A stretch of DNA of 64,000 nt, from contig NZ_JAYGHP010000001.1 of assembly GCF_034932065.1 (NCBI RefSeq), positions 1 through 64,000 on the forward strand, read 5' to 3'. The notes beneath the pieces are model-generated. The model worked only from the letters and a program-made list of their open reading frames with translations, did not search any database and was not told the DNA's origin. The stretch is from Crocosphaera sp. UHCC 0190. Its GTDB lineage: Bacteria; Cyanobacteriota; Cyanobacteriia; Cyanobacteriales; Microcystaceae. Positions 28,365 to 37,547 of this stretch are shown here, piece by piece; within the stretch, counting starts at the first letter, position 1, and every line of letters begins with the position of its first letter. A program made the position numbers and the translations under genes.

Positions 28365-28479
28365 AGGGAAGATTCATGATTAAGAGATCATTCTTTATTT
28401 TAATCTAATATAATCAGCATACTCAATTTTTTTCCGCCTATACCTTATGATAATTTATTCTCGAAAATCCGTAAAAATT

Positions 28480-28509
28480 TGTAGAGACGCTTTGTATAAC
28501 GTCTCTACA
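28480..28509 (-). terminator. Perfect 10-bp hairpin, terminator of the PEP-CTERM gene
   Basis: TGTAGAGACG and CGTCTCTACA pair around a 10-base loop. Read on the minus strand the stem is followed by AATTTTTA, as in an intrinsic terminator. The stem sequence also resembles a common cyanobacterial dispersed palindrome. Confidence 0.6.
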
Positions 28510-28595
28510 TCAATCGGTCTATCTTAATCTGATTTGGGATAAATATGAGGTCGATAGGGTGAAAATTATAGCTGTCATAATGTTGACGGTTGCTA

Positions 28596-29399
28596 TCATT
28601 TTTTCTTAAATCTTAACGTCCCTAATCCTAGGGTTATAATAATACCAAAAAGATTGTTAGGTTCAGGAACTTTTGCCGTATTAAAATCTAGTTCCACACT
28701 AATTTCTGTGTCAGTACCTTGTCTTAACCAAATGGAATAATCTCCAGGCCCTAAAGGCAACTTAAAGCCAGTTGCCCCAGGAAACCAGCCGATGGTGCTT
28801 CCTGATGTTCCAATAACCCCTAGATTACGGAGATTTTGCTTTAATTGATCTTCTGTAACTCCTGATGGAAACTGAGCAATTTGTTCAGGTGTATAAGGAT
28901 TATTGTCAGCTTCTTGATTAACAACAATATTTAATCCTGAAGTGATTGGATCTAAATTAGACAGTGCCATCTCCGTTAGAATTTTGTTCGTACCGACTTG
29001 TGTACTGCGGAGATGAGACCAACCTAAAAGACCCTCTGCTGGATTAGAATTAGCAGTATTAGAAAAAACAAAGTCAAAACTTGGCCCTTCCTCTATAGCA
29101 ATGAAAGCAATGTCTTCAAAAAAAGGCGATGTATTCCAAGACTTCAGGAAGATTTCTGTGAGGACTTGTCCTTGGGGAATATTAAAAGTAAAGTAGTCAG
29201 GATCTGGATTAGAACCCCGATTAAAGGTTGCTTTGAGGGTATTTTTTCCCAGGTTGAGGGAACCCAGTGATGTCGGTGTTGAACCCACATCTGATAAATC
29301 TCCATCTGAGACTTCATCATAGAAAGAAAACCCTTGAGCAGCCGTCTCTATACCAAAACTAGCGATAAAAATGAATGAGCTTATGAGAATATTTTTCAT
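28596..29399 (-). CDS. PEP-CTERM sorting domain protein, exported
   Basis: The 267-residue protein has a signal peptide (MKNILISSFIFIASFGIE, cut near TAAQG) and a C-terminal PEP-CTERM tail: VPEPNN, a hydrophobic helix and the basic end RFKKK. Such tails are processed by an exosortase (EpsH family), which links the protein to envelope or exopolysaccharide assembly. The body (about 25-235) is a beta-rich domain I do not recognise. It is followed by the hairpin at 28480. Confidence 0.88.
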   Translation of the reverse strand: MKNILISSFIFIASFGIETAAQGFSFYDEVSDGDLSDVGSTPTSLGSLNLGKNTLKATFNRGSNPDPDYFTFNIPQGQVLTEIFLKSWNTSPFFEDIAFIAIEEGPSFDFVFSNTANSNPAEGLLGWSHLRSTQVGTNKILTEMALSNLDPITSGLNIVVNQEADNNPYTPEQIAQFPSGVTEDQLKQNLRNLGVIGTSGSTIGWFPGATGFKLPLGPGDYSIWLRQGTDTEISVELDFNTAKVPEPNNLFGIIITLGLGTLRFKKK

Positions 29400-29594
29400 G
29401 ATCCTTAACTTAACTTTTGGCAGTCATTCCCACCTACAAATACTATCAGAAGACCCATATTTTAGGTAGGGATAAATGCTTACTAGAAGTTAAGGTATGG
29501 TTAACCATTTATTGAGCCTTTGTCCCGACATTTTTGGTAAAATCTTGAGGGGATAAAATTTACCCTCATTTGTTACAGCAAAAAGGAGTTCGCT

Positions 29595-30044
29595 TTGGAA
29601 CGCACATTTATAATGGTTAAACCCGATGGAGTACAGCGGGGATTGGTTGGTGAAGTTATTCGTCGTTTTGAAACCAAAGGATTTACGTTAATCGGACTCA
29701 AGCTGATGCAAGTCTCGAAAGAATTAGCTGAGGAACATTATGACGTTCACAAGGAACGTCCTTTTTTTGGCGGTTTAGTTGAGTTTATTGGCTCTTCCCC
29801 CGTTGTGGCTATGGTATGGGAAGGGGATGGAGTGGTTGCGGCCGCCAGAAATGTCATTGGCGCAACGAATCCCCTAACAGCAGCCCCTGGAACGATTCGG
29901 GGGGACTATGGGGTGAGTATTGGACGGAACCTAATTCATGGTTCTGATGCCATTGAAACTGCCCAACGGGAGATTAGTCTCTGGTTTAATGAAAAAGAAT
30001 TAGCCAGTTGGCAACCAACAATTACCCCTTGGCTATACGAATAA
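29595..30044 (+). CDS. ndk: Nucleoside diphosphate kinase
   Basis: The 149-residue enzyme has the NDK pattern: [14 protein letters not shown] at the start and the active-site His in GRNLIHGSD. It transfers phosphate from NTPs to NDPs. The start is TTG at 29595, supported by AAGGAG eight bases upstream and by alignment with the usual N-terminus. Convergent with terC across a repeat-built hairpin. Confidence 0.97.
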   Translation: MERTFIMVKPDGVQRGLVGEVIRRFETKGFTLIGLKLMQVSKELAEEHYDVHKERPFFGGLVEFIGSSPVVAMVWEGDGVVAAARNVIGATNPLTAAPGTIRGDYGVSIGRNLIHGSDAIETAQREISLWFNEKELASWQPTITPWLYE

Positions 30045-30064
30045 TTTAAAATCGGTGATGGGGT

Positions 30065-30115
30065 GAGGGAATGAGGGAATGAGGAAAGTTTTGATTTCCT
30101 GTTCCCTGTTCCCTT
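30065..30115. terminator. Bidirectional terminator built from heptamer repeats
   Basis: Left arm AGGGAATG repeats and AGGAAA, and right arm TTTCCTG plus TTCCCTG repeats, pair over about 20 bases with a short loop (GTTTTGA). The arms consist of short tandem heptads of the cyanobacterial STRR kind. It lies between the convergent ndk and terC genes and touches the terC stop codon. Confidence 0.6.
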
Positions 30116-30867
30116 TACGAAGAAATTTTTTCCGGTTCTTTACTCAGGGAATTGTCCACAGATTCTAAGGGAATTTCCACCATTTCTAGGGGCTGTGGAT
30201 TTTGTTTAGAAAAGCCCCAAACAAATATTAGGGCGATCGCTGTAATCATTAACCATTCTGGGGGAACCCATTCCGCATTGATTACCCGAATTAGTAATCT
30301 TAATCCTACCAGTCCCACGGTAATAAATCCCGCATCTTCGAGATAAGTATAAACTTTTAGCCAACGGATGAATAATTCTGCTAAAAATCGCAGAGTAATG
30401 ACCCCAATAGTTCCCCCGATTAAAATCAACCAGATTTCGTCCGATAAGGCGATCGCGGTGGTAACACTATCGAGAGAAAAGGCGAGATCTGTCACCGCAA
30501 TTAAGGGGATCGCTTGCCAAAGAGAGGTAAATTCTGGGCCATGATGATGGTGTTCTGCATCTTCTTGGGAGTTAAAATAATTAAACACCAACCATAATAA
30601 ATAAACGGCCCCTAATAGTTCAAATTGCCAAAATTTGACTACCCAGGTTGCGGTTAAGATTAAAGACATTCGCAATACATAAGCCACAACTAAGCCTAAA
30701 TTCAAGGCATATCGTTGTAATTTAGGGCCTTGTAACCCTTGAGCAATGGCCGCTAAAGCGATGGCATTATCGGCCGATAATACAGCTTCTAGGGCGATTA
30801 GTAAGAGGAGAAGTAGGGGAGTTTTCAAGCTGAGAGTGAGGGAAGAGTCAATAATCTGGTCAAACAT
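30115..30867 (-). CDS. TerC family integral membrane protein
   Basis: The 250-residue protein has about seven membrane helices. The first contains LIALEAVLSADNAIALA and a later one LAFSLDSVTTAIAL; these acidic motifs are the conserved TerC sites. A His cluster (EHHHHG, about 103-108) lies in a loop. TerC/YkoY proteins are linked to manganese export and to metalation of exported proteins; here the substrate is inferred only. Single gene. Confidence 0.88.
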   Translation of the reverse strand: MFDQIIDSSLTLSLKTPLLLLLLIALEAVLSADNAIALAAIAQGLQGPKLQRYALNLGLVVAYVLRMSLILTATWVVKFWQFELLGAVYLLWLVFNYFNSQEDAEHHHHGPEFTSLWQAIPLIAVTDLAFSLDSVTTAIALSDEIWLILIGGTIGVITLRFLAELFIRWLKVYTYLEDAGFITVGLVGLRLLIRVINAEWVPPEWLMITAIALIFVWGFSKQNPQPLEMVEIPLESVDNSLSKEPEKISS

Positions 30868-30990
30868 TCAAAGATCAGGATGAATAAGTGCAATAATGCA
30901 AACAACGACAAAGAAATGCCGTCACCATGCTGCTGTATAATAATTCCGTTAACTTAATGATAATGTATTTAACTAAATCTTGTCAGACTT

Positions 30991-31962
30991 TTACAAATCT
31001 GTTGACTTAACTATTTTTGTTTGACTACAATATCTGATTAAGAAAGTCAATAGAATCATTCCGATTAAATATTTTAAAGGATTAGGAATCAGAGGATTTG
31101 GGGAAATAAAGCCTTCAATAATACCCGCTATCACTAACAAAGGAACGATACCAAAGACTAATTGTGCCGCTTGAAATCCATAATATTTTAAGGCATCGAC
31201 TCGGCGATATTGACCAGGAAAAAGTAAGGCTCTGGCAATTAATAATCCTGATGCTCCAGCGAGAAAAATAGCAGGTAATTCCAGGGAACCATGGGGAAAA
31301 ACAAAAGCCCAAAAAGGATAAGCTAAGTTATTGAGTCCCACTAAAGCACCAATTGCGCCGATTAATAAACCATTGTAAAATAGGAGATAAAGGGTTAAAA
31401 TTCCTGCGGTCATTCCGCCAGCAACAGCATTAAAAGAAACCTTAATATTATTGATCATAATATTACTAGAGGCTAAGGGTTCTACCCCTAAAATTGATCC
31501 CATCCACAATTGATGTTCGTCCCGTACCATCTTAATCAGGTCTTCTGGCACAATTAAAGATATAAAGGTGGGATCTTGCCAAGCATACCACCAAGCAATT
31601 AAAGCCCCTAGCACAAACATTCCTGTTGAGACAGCAATGTACCCCCAGGTTTGCTGTACAACCCCAGGAAACCCCCAGAGATAAAACTCAGTGACAGCTT
31701 GCCATTCTTGACGACGGGAACCTTGATAAACTTGACTGTAACTGCGAGAAGTTAATTGTTGTAATTCCCGGATCAGAGTTGGCCCTACTTGGTGGGTTTT
31801 GGCCCGGGCCAAGTCAGCAGAGACAGAACGATATAAACTGGCTAATTCATGGATTTCTGAGCTTGCAAGGGACTTTAAGCCTCGTTTTTCGATTTTTTGT
31901 AAAATAGCATCTAATCGCTTCCAGTTGGCTTCTCGTCTTCCGATCCATCGTTGAATATTCAT
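30991..31962 (-). CDS. SpoIIM family (stage II sporulation protein M-like) membrane protein
   Basis: The frame is open to 32070, but CAGGAAA just upstream of ATG 31962 and the family N-terminus (MNIQRWIGRREANWKRLD) fix the start, giving 323 residues. About six membrane helices lie between 115 and 318, with an N-terminal helical part (about 10-95). The SpoIIM domain is typical of the C-terminal half. The gene is divergent from a membrane protein and an RDD protein with which this family is often clustered. In non-sporulating bacteria its function is unknown. Confidence 0.85.
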   Translation of the reverse strand: MNIQRWIGRREANWKRLDAILQKIEKRGLKSLASSEIHELASLYRSVSADLARAKTHQVGPTLIRELQQLTSRSYSQVYQGSRRQEWQAVTEFYLWGFPGVVQQTWGYIAVSTGMFVLGALIAWWYAWQDPTFISLIVPEDLIKMVRDEHQLWMGSILGVEPLASSNIMINNIKVSFNAVAGGMTAGILTLYLLFYNGLLIGAIGALVGLNNLAYPFWAFVFPHGSLELPAIFLAGASGLLIARALLFPGQYRRVDALKYYGFQAAQLVFGIVPLLVIAGIIEGFISPNPLIPNPLKYLIGMILLTFLIRYCSQTKIVKSTDL

Positions 31963-32043
31963 AACATTTCCTGGAAATCTCTCTAAATCTAGCTTAAGAT
32001 ATCGACGGAGGTAATATTTTAAATAATTTGGAGAAGTTTCCAG

Positions 32044-32988
32044 GTGAATAATAATCCCAATTTTCCCCAACCGATGGGCCCCCTTAGCGTTGGTAATGTA
32101 GCAAGTGCAGCATTAAGGTTATATCGAGATCGCTTTAAACCCTATTTTGGGGTTTCTTTCCGAGCAAGTTTATGGTCAATTTTTCCCTTTATTGTTTTGA
32201 TTCCTTTGGCTGTAATTTTTGGATTATTAGCAGGAAATGATCAACCTAATGTTGGAATTTTGCTGTTGATTATTCCTGTTTGGTTGGTCTTCGGTACTTA
32301 TTGTTGGTCTCATGCTTTAAAAAATGCAGCATTGATTTCTCGGTTAGCATTTAAAGAACTCATTAATCAACCAGAAACTGTTCAGCAAGCACGAAAAAAT
32401 ATCTCCAAATTATGGTCATTTTTTTGGTTACAATTTTTGGTTAATCTGATTATGTTTGTGATTAGCCTCTTATTATCAATGGCACAAGGTTTAGTTATTG
32501 GGTTGCCTGCTTCCCTAATTAAAGGAGGATTTGCTGCATTTTTAATACTGGTAGGATATTTATTATATTATGTTGCTTATTTTTGGTTTTATGCTCGTTT
32601 CTTTATCTCTGAAACGCCTTTTGTCATAGAAGAAAATTCTACTGTGTCTCAGGCTATTGGTCGAAGCTGGACATTAACTAAAGGGTTTGTTGGACGAATT
32701 TTATTAATTATTACCGTTGCTATTTTAATTACAATTCCAGTCTACTTACTGGCTTTGATTCCGATTTTTAGCCTAATTCCAATCCTCTCATTGATTGATC
32801 AAAATGATCCAACTCAAATGATGATTTTAGGGGGAAGAATTGTTTTTTCTATCCTGGGATCATTTCTACTTTTTCTCTTACTAAATATTGCTGCTTTACC
32901 ATTTTGGCAAATTGTTAAAGGCGTTGTTTACTATGATCTTTGTGCGCGAAAAGAAGGGCTAGGATTAGATTTGAATGACTCTCTCTAG
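32044..32988 (+). CDS. Multi-pass membrane protein, glycerophosphodiesterase-membrane-domain-like
   Basis: The 314-residue protein (GTG start) has an N-terminal segment (GPLSVGNVASAALRLYRD) and six hydrophobic helices (about 40-300). The repeat-like layout resembles the membrane domain of GlpQ-type and DUF7847-like proteins. No catalytic motif is visible. It lies next to SpoIIM (divergent, 81 bases) and RDD (same strand, 33 bases), a pattern seen with such genes elsewhere, so a shared membrane role is likely. Confidence 0.7.
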   Translation: MNNNPNFPQPMGPLSVGNVASAALRLYRDRFKPYFGVSFRASLWSIFPFIVLIPLAVIFGLLAGNDQPNVGILLLIIPVWLVFGTYCWSHALKNAALISRLAFKELINQPETVQQARKNISKLWSFFWLQFLVNLIMFVISLLLSMAQGLVIGLPASLIKGGFAAFLILVGYLLYYVAYFWFYARFFISETPFVIEENSTVSQAIGRSWTLTKGFVGRILLIITVAILITIPVYLLALIPIFSLIPILSLIDQNDPTQMMILGGRIVFSILGSFLLFLLLNIAALPFWQIVKGVVYYDLCARKEGLGLDLNDSL

Positions 32989-33021
32989 CAATAGTAACAT
33001 TTCAGAATTTATTGTATTATT

Positions 33022-33810
33022 ATGGCATTTTTTAATAATTTTAAGTTACAGACACCGGAAAATGTCGAACTCGATTTTACTTTGGCAGGGATTGGAAATC
33101 GAGCTTTAGCTCTGATTATTGACTATTCTATTTTGTCAATTGTTCAGATTTTTTACTTGCTTATACTTATTATTCTGCCAAATTTAATTTCAAATATTAT
33201 TGCTAATTTTATTCAAGATATTGCCGCTATTCAAACTTGGATTATAGCAATTTTCTTGTTAATTTTTTTCGTTACGAATACAGGATATTTTGCTTTTTTT
33301 GAAACCCTATGGCAAGGACAAACCCCAGGAAAACGTTTTGCTAAAATTCGCGTTATTCGTGATGATGGTAGACCGATTGGCTTACAACAAGCTACCTTAA
33401 GAGCTTTACTACGTCCTCTTGATGATATCTTATTTATTGGGGTTTTATTAATTATTTTTAGTGAATCCGAAAAACGTATCGGAGATTGGTTAGCAGGAAC
33501 TTTAGTTATTCAAGAAGAAAGCGAAAAATCTTCAGCTAATTTTCTGATTTCAGAAGAAGCTAAAACCTTAGTTAGCTACATTAATAATACAGCAAATTTA
33601 ACTAAATTATCTCCTGAAAACTTTGCGGTTATTCGAGAATATTTACAACGAAGAGAGGCAATGTTATTACAAGCAAAACATGAATTATCCCGTAAATTAG
33701 CTTATCAGGTTAAGGATATTATTCAGTTAGCAGAAATACCCGAAGGCACAACAGCTAATCATTTTCTAGAAGCGGTTTATCTCGCTTATCAACAACAAAA
33801 TTTATCTTAA
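33022..33810 (+). CDS. RDD family membrane protein
   Basis: The 262-residue protein contains an RDD domain (about 15-165): NRALALIIDYSIL in the first helix, WQGQTPGKRFAKIRVIRDDG after the second, and LRALLRPLDDILF and EKRIGDWLAGTLVI later. A soluble helical tail (about 175-262) follows. RDD proteins are putative transporters or membrane organisers. It follows the membrane protein gene by 33 bases. Confidence 0.88.
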   Translation: MAFFNNFKLQTPENVELDFTLAGIGNRALALIIDYSILSIVQIFYLLILIILPNLISNIIANFIQDIAAIQTWIIAIFLLIFFVTNTGYFAFFETLWQGQTPGKRFAKIRVIRDDGRPIGLQQATLRALLRPLDDILFIGVLLIIFSESEKRIGDWLAGTLVIQEESEKSSANFLISEEAKTLVSYINNTANLTKLSPENFAVIREYLQRREAMLLQAKHELSRKLAYQVKDIIQLAEIPEGTTANHFLEAVYLAYQQQNLS

Positions 33811-33826
33811 TTTGGAGAATAACACA

Positions 33827-34144
33827 ATGAGTCAAACACCTGTAACCGTAACCTATTCATTAGAAGAAATTTTAAAGCAGATTAATAGTAAGTTAGATAA
33901 GATTGATGAAAAGTTTGAGGCTAAATTAGACAACCTTCAAAAAGATGTAAGTGACTTTAGAACTGAAACAAAAGTCTCCATTGAATCACTCAAAGGAGAA
34001 ATTAAAACTCTTGATGCTGAAGTTAAAGGAATCAGTAAACGGTTAGATACTCAAGAATTTATCAATCGTTCAGTTGTGGTTGGCTTTATTTTAGCCATTG
34101 GGACGGGGGCTGTCAAATTGTTTTTCCCAAACTTCCCCCATTAA
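33827..34144 (+). CDS. Coiled-coil protein with C-terminal membrane helix
   Basis: The start at ATG 33827 is fixed by GGAG nine bases upstream, giving 105 residues. Residues 10-78 form a heptad-rich, Lys/Glu coiled coil, and residues 80-100 are a membrane helix (VVVGFILAIGTGAVKLFF). No family is recognised; tail-anchored coiled-coil proteins of this size are common in cyanobacteria. It comes 16 bases after the RDD gene and is probably in the same operon. Confidence 0.75.
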   Translation: MSQTPVTVTYSLEEILKQINSKLDKIDEKFEAKLDNLQKDVSDFRTETKVSIESLKGEIKTLDAEVKGISKRLDTQEFINRSVVVGFILAIGTGAVKLFFPNFPH

Positions 34145-34154
34145 CCCTGAATAT

Positions 34155-35657
34155 TTAAGGCAACCATTGAGGACGAAAACCCACTAAGGGTAACTCTTTT
34201 AAGTCAGCTTGAACATCAGGCTTATTTCCATTTGGGGGAATTAATAACCATAATTGTCCCCCCACAATTGCCTCCCCTGAATTACTGGTTAATTTATCAG
34301 TTAAATTAGGATTATTACTGGTGATAACTTGATCAAAAAGCAATGCCAACCCATCAGGAGCTAAACTAATTTTAATATCTTGATAGTCTGATAATTTGGC
34401 TAAGGGTGTCATCTTACCCGTCTTCAAATCAAACTTAGCAAAGTAAGGTTGTTCTTCATATTCATCCCCAGATAATAATTCTGTTAATAAACAATATAGT
34501 TGAGTTCCCATGGGCGTAAATTGACAATCAATAATTGATCCTTGTGTATTTAATAATTCCTTTTGTATGCCCTGATTATTAACATAAAACAGCGATCGCG
34601 TATACCGTAAATTAGCATCATCCGTATTAAAATCGACCATTGCTGCTCCATCTCCCGTTTGGGTAAAATTCAGTAATTGACCGAATTTTGGTAAAAAATC
34701 CAAGGGTTCTGCCTCTGGTTTTAAGGGTAAAATACTAATACCTTCCCCTCTGGCCACCGCTACGGTTTGACTATCGGGGGTAATTTCAAATTCTCCCCCT
34801 GTCACCTTCAATCTTTCCGCTTGACTACCCTCTTTTAGTACCCAAAGATCAAAATCAGCCGGATTTTCTCGATTTACCCTTTGTACAACGATAATTTTGC
34901 CATCAGGAGATAGATCAAATTGATTATTTTGATAGGTTTTATTATCTAAAATTTGTTCGATTTTTCCTGCTGAATTACTTTTAAGATCTTCAACCCCATT
35001 ATTCACCCCAGTGGTGACAGTATAAAGCTGTAACTGTCGTAACCCATCAACCCCAGTCCCTTGTTCGGCCGCTGAAAATAAAATGCGATCGCCTTGGGGA
35101 TAAAACTCAAAGTTCATCACCACTAAATCAGGAGGTGTCAGAATACGCTTGATCTGTTGGGTGACATTATAAAACACTAATCTCCCTTCTTCTTCTCCTT
35201 GGGTTCCAATATAAGCCAAAGCGCGATCGCGGCTTTGAAATTCCCCCACAAAAGACTCCATAACCTGGCCGGGTTTTTTTTCGTGGCGAAATCTTTCTGT
35301 CCCTTGACTTAACTTTACTTGATAGGTTTGACCGTAAGGAATAGGGGTTTCTAGGGTGTAAGCAAGTCTACGACCAGCCCAGCTAATTTTCCCCGGTAGA
35401 GGGGGCTTAATGACTAAATTTTGCTCCACACTGGCTTTATCCATCGGTCGGTCAAAGGTCAAAATAAAGGCCCGATCTTTTGCGCCTACTTGTTGATTTT
35501 CCCAGCTAAAATGCTCAACCCTGGGGCCATTTCGGAAAAAACATTTATTGCCACACACTTTGTCCCCAATAACCAGGCCACCAATGACCACAGTAAAGGC
35601 ACCAATGAGGAATAAGGAAACTTTATCGATAGGTTCTTGTAATAGTAGTTTATTCAT
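34155..35657 (-). CDS. Membrane-anchored protein with Ig-like domain and TolB-like propeller
   Basis: The 500-residue protein has one N-terminal membrane helix (about 14-33), an SbsA-type Ig-like domain (about 45-130; AFILTFDRPMDKASVEQNL) and a beta-propeller-like region (about 140-480) with repeated D-P-D-G-like turns (LSPDGKIIVVQR, ITPDSQTVAVA, LAPDGLALLFD). It is likely exposed outside the cytoplasmic membrane. It is the last of three closely spaced minus-strand genes (3-base gap), downstream of a permease and a TIGR03943 protein. Confidence 0.75.
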   Translation of the reverse strand: MNKLLLQEPIDKVSLFLIGAFTVVIGGLVIGDKVCGNKCFFRNGPRVEHFSWENQQVGAKDRAFILTFDRPMDKASVEQNLVIKPPLPGKISWAGRRLAYTLETPIPYGQTYQVKLSQGTERFRHEKKPGQVMESFVGEFQSRDRALAYIGTQGEEEGRLVFYNVTQQIKRILTPPDLVVMNFEFYPQGDRILFSAAEQGTGVDGLRQLQLYTVTTGVNNGVEDLKSNSAGKIEQILDNKTYQNNQFDLSPDGKIIVVQRVNRENPADFDLWVLKEGSQAERLKVTGGEFEITPDSQTVAVARGEGISILPLKPEAEPLDFLPKFGQLLNFTQTGDGAAMVDFNTDDANLRYTRSLFYVNNQGIQKELLNTQGSIIDCQFTPMGTQLYCLLTELLSGDEYEEQPYFAKFDLKTGKMTPLAKLSDYQDIKISLAPDGLALLFDQVITSNNPNLTDKLTSNSGEAIVGGQLWLLIPPNGNKPDVQADLKELPLVGFRPQWLP

Positions 35658-35660
35658 AGA

Positions 35661-36476
35661 CTAATACCCATAGGGATCATCAGGAGTGGGAATGGTGGTT
35701 ATAGAATTAGCAGATAACACTAATTGCCGTTTTTCTGTCGGGGTTTCTTGCATAGTTTGGGTATCAATCGGAAGGGTTTCAGTCATCATTTCCCCTTCTA
35801 CTTCTAACCAACTATCGGCGGGGTAGGCACTGCGATCGCGGTTTAATTTTACAGGAAGGCCCACCGGATAAGCATCTACGGCACAACAAGTCAAAATAAA
35901 ACGACTTAATAAAATATAATTTTCGGGGAGAATGGGCGAATGTACAACAAATCCGGTAACTTTGGCCTTTTGTCCTTGGTAAGCGTCGGGTTCAGGATAA
36001 GCATTGAGGGTTCTGATCCAATCAATCAGCGATCGCTCTTCAGGTTTCACGTTAGCACTAAAGCTTTCGGTTTGGGCTTGGGTGACGGGTAAGGATTCAG
36101 AAATGCCTCGTTGTAGGGCTACTTGACTATTAAAGACGGTGGGAGGGATAATAAACCCCGCCACAGCAGTGATAATTAAGAGTCCACTACCCCATCCTGG
36201 GGGAAATAGGGTGATATGTTGTACATTTTCCTCCCTATTAGATTTTTTTTGGAATTCTTGGCCCCATAACCAGGCTTTAACTGCGCCTAACAAGACTAGC
36301 AGAATACTGGTGACGAAAACTAGCCAAAAGTAATTAGGATGAATCAGTAATCGTAATTGGCCACTGATCCAATATTTAAACAATAATGCACCCCAGAGCA
36401 AAATTGCCAGTACGTCTAACCCTGGCAACAGGCGTTTTAGCTTAGGGGAGGGTTGGAGTCTGGATAATAGATTCAT
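35661..36476 (-). CDS. TIGR03943 / DUF1980 family membrane protein (YcgQ-like)
   Basis: The 271-residue protein has three hydrophobic segments (about 17-36, 45-67, 93-112) and a soluble C-terminal domain (about 150-271) with LSRFILTCCAVDAYPVG, the family's Cys pair, and a beta-rich OB-like part. It is nearly always paired with an ArsP/DUF318 permease as here (33 bases upstream). In Bacillus the ycgRQ pair belongs to the zinc-responsive set; metal transport is therefore a reasonable inference. Confidence 0.85.
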   Translation of the reverse strand: MNLLSRLQPSPKLKRLLPGLDVLAILLWGALLFKYWISGQLRLLIHPNYFWLVFVTSILLVLLGAVKAWLWGQEFQKKSNREENVQHITLFPPGWGSGLLIITAVAGFIIPPTVFNSQVALQRGISESLPVTQAQTESFSANVKPEERSLIDWIRTLNAYPEPDAYQGQKAKVTGFVVHSPILPENYILLSRFILTCCAVDAYPVGLPVKLNRDRSAYPADSWLEVEGEMMTETLPIDTQTMQETPTEKRQLVLSANSITTIPTPDDPYGY

Positions 36477-36509
36477 GGGTAATTCACTGACTTTTCTCTC
36501 ACAGCCATT

Positions 36510-37547
36510 CTAGAAGAAATAACTATGACATAAGACCAAAATAAAGGTTAATTGCGCTGCTAAGGCAAAAAGATAGAGGATCATTCGGGGTTTGAAAATA
36601 GACAACATTAAACCAATGGCTTTAATGTCAATCATTGGGCCAAACACGAGAAACGCTAACAGGGAACTGGTGGTAAAGGTAGAGGCAAAAGACAAGGCAA
36701 AAAAAGAGTCAACGGTGGAACAAATAGAAACAATGGCCGCTAACAGCATCATTGCTATGATAGAACTAATGGTGCTTTGTCCCAAGTTCAAGATGATTTC
36801 ACGGGGAACAAATACCTGAAGACAGGCGGCGATCGCACTCCCCAGAATCAGCATTCCGCCTAATTCCCGTAATTCTTGGCTAACATTCTCTACAAATAGC
36901 CCTAAGCGTCGGGTAAATTCTCCTGACTGCTTGCTAGATAAACTGATGCCCCCGGCTGACATTTCCTCCATTTTTAAGGGTGTTCCTGCTGTACCGAGTA
37001 AAAATGTGCCTGACTGTAATAACATCGAATCCGTTTCAGTTTCTGCTTGGCCAGAGTAACGGGAAAATCGGGGACGACGGGAAATCATGGCCACCCGTTG
37101 GGCTAACAAAGGCTGTAACATGGGACGGGGATCTTTTTGGACGCTGAAAATCCAACCAATGGTAATGGCGATTATCAAGGAAAACACCACCCGAAAGACC
37201 ACAATTTCTGGTTGATCTCGAAAGGCCACCCAGGTTGACCAAATTACAATCGGATTAATGGTCGGGGCGGCTAATAAAAAGCCAATGGCCGCTGAGTTGG
37301 GCATTCCCTGCATTAACAGTCGTCGCGCTACAGGCACGTTACCGCATTCACACACCGGAAAGAGAAAGCCGATACAACTGCCAGCGACTGCCCCTAATAA
37401 GGGATTTTTCGGTAGGATAGCGATTAATTTGCGCTCGTCAATAAAAATAAGTAAGGCACTGGAAAGGGATACCCCTAACAACAGAAAAGGGAAAGCTTCT
37501 ACCAGCAGACTGAGAAACAAAGTAAAGGCGTTGTGTAGTTGAGTCAT
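36510..37547 (-). CDS. Permease of the ArsP/DUF318 family (YcgR-like)
   Basis: The 345-residue protein has about eight membrane helices. The first half contains FLFPVCECGNVPVARRLLMQG and the motif AAPTINPIV, and the second half CSTVDSFFALSFA and FGPMIDIK, the paired signatures of this permease family. The CxCGN motif gives thiols that may bind a metal. It starts a three-gene minus-strand operon with TIGR03943 and the propeller protein. Confidence 0.88.
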   Translation of the reverse strand: MTQLHNAFTLFLSLLVEAFPFLLLGVSLSSALLIFIDERKLIAILPKNPLLGAVAGSCIGFLFPVCECGNVPVARRLLMQGMPNSAAIGFLLAAPTINPIVIWSTWVAFRDQPEIVVFRVVFSLIIAITIGWIFSVQKDPRPMLQPLLAQRVAMISRRPRFSRYSGQAETETDSMLLQSGTFLLGTAGTPLKMEEMSAGGISLSSKQSGEFTRRLGLFVENVSQELRELGGMLILGSAIAACLQVFVPREIILNLGQSTISSIIAMMLLAAIVSICSTVDSFFALSFASTFTTSSLLAFLVFGPMIDIKAIGLMLSIFKPRMILYLFALAAQLTFILVLCHSYFF

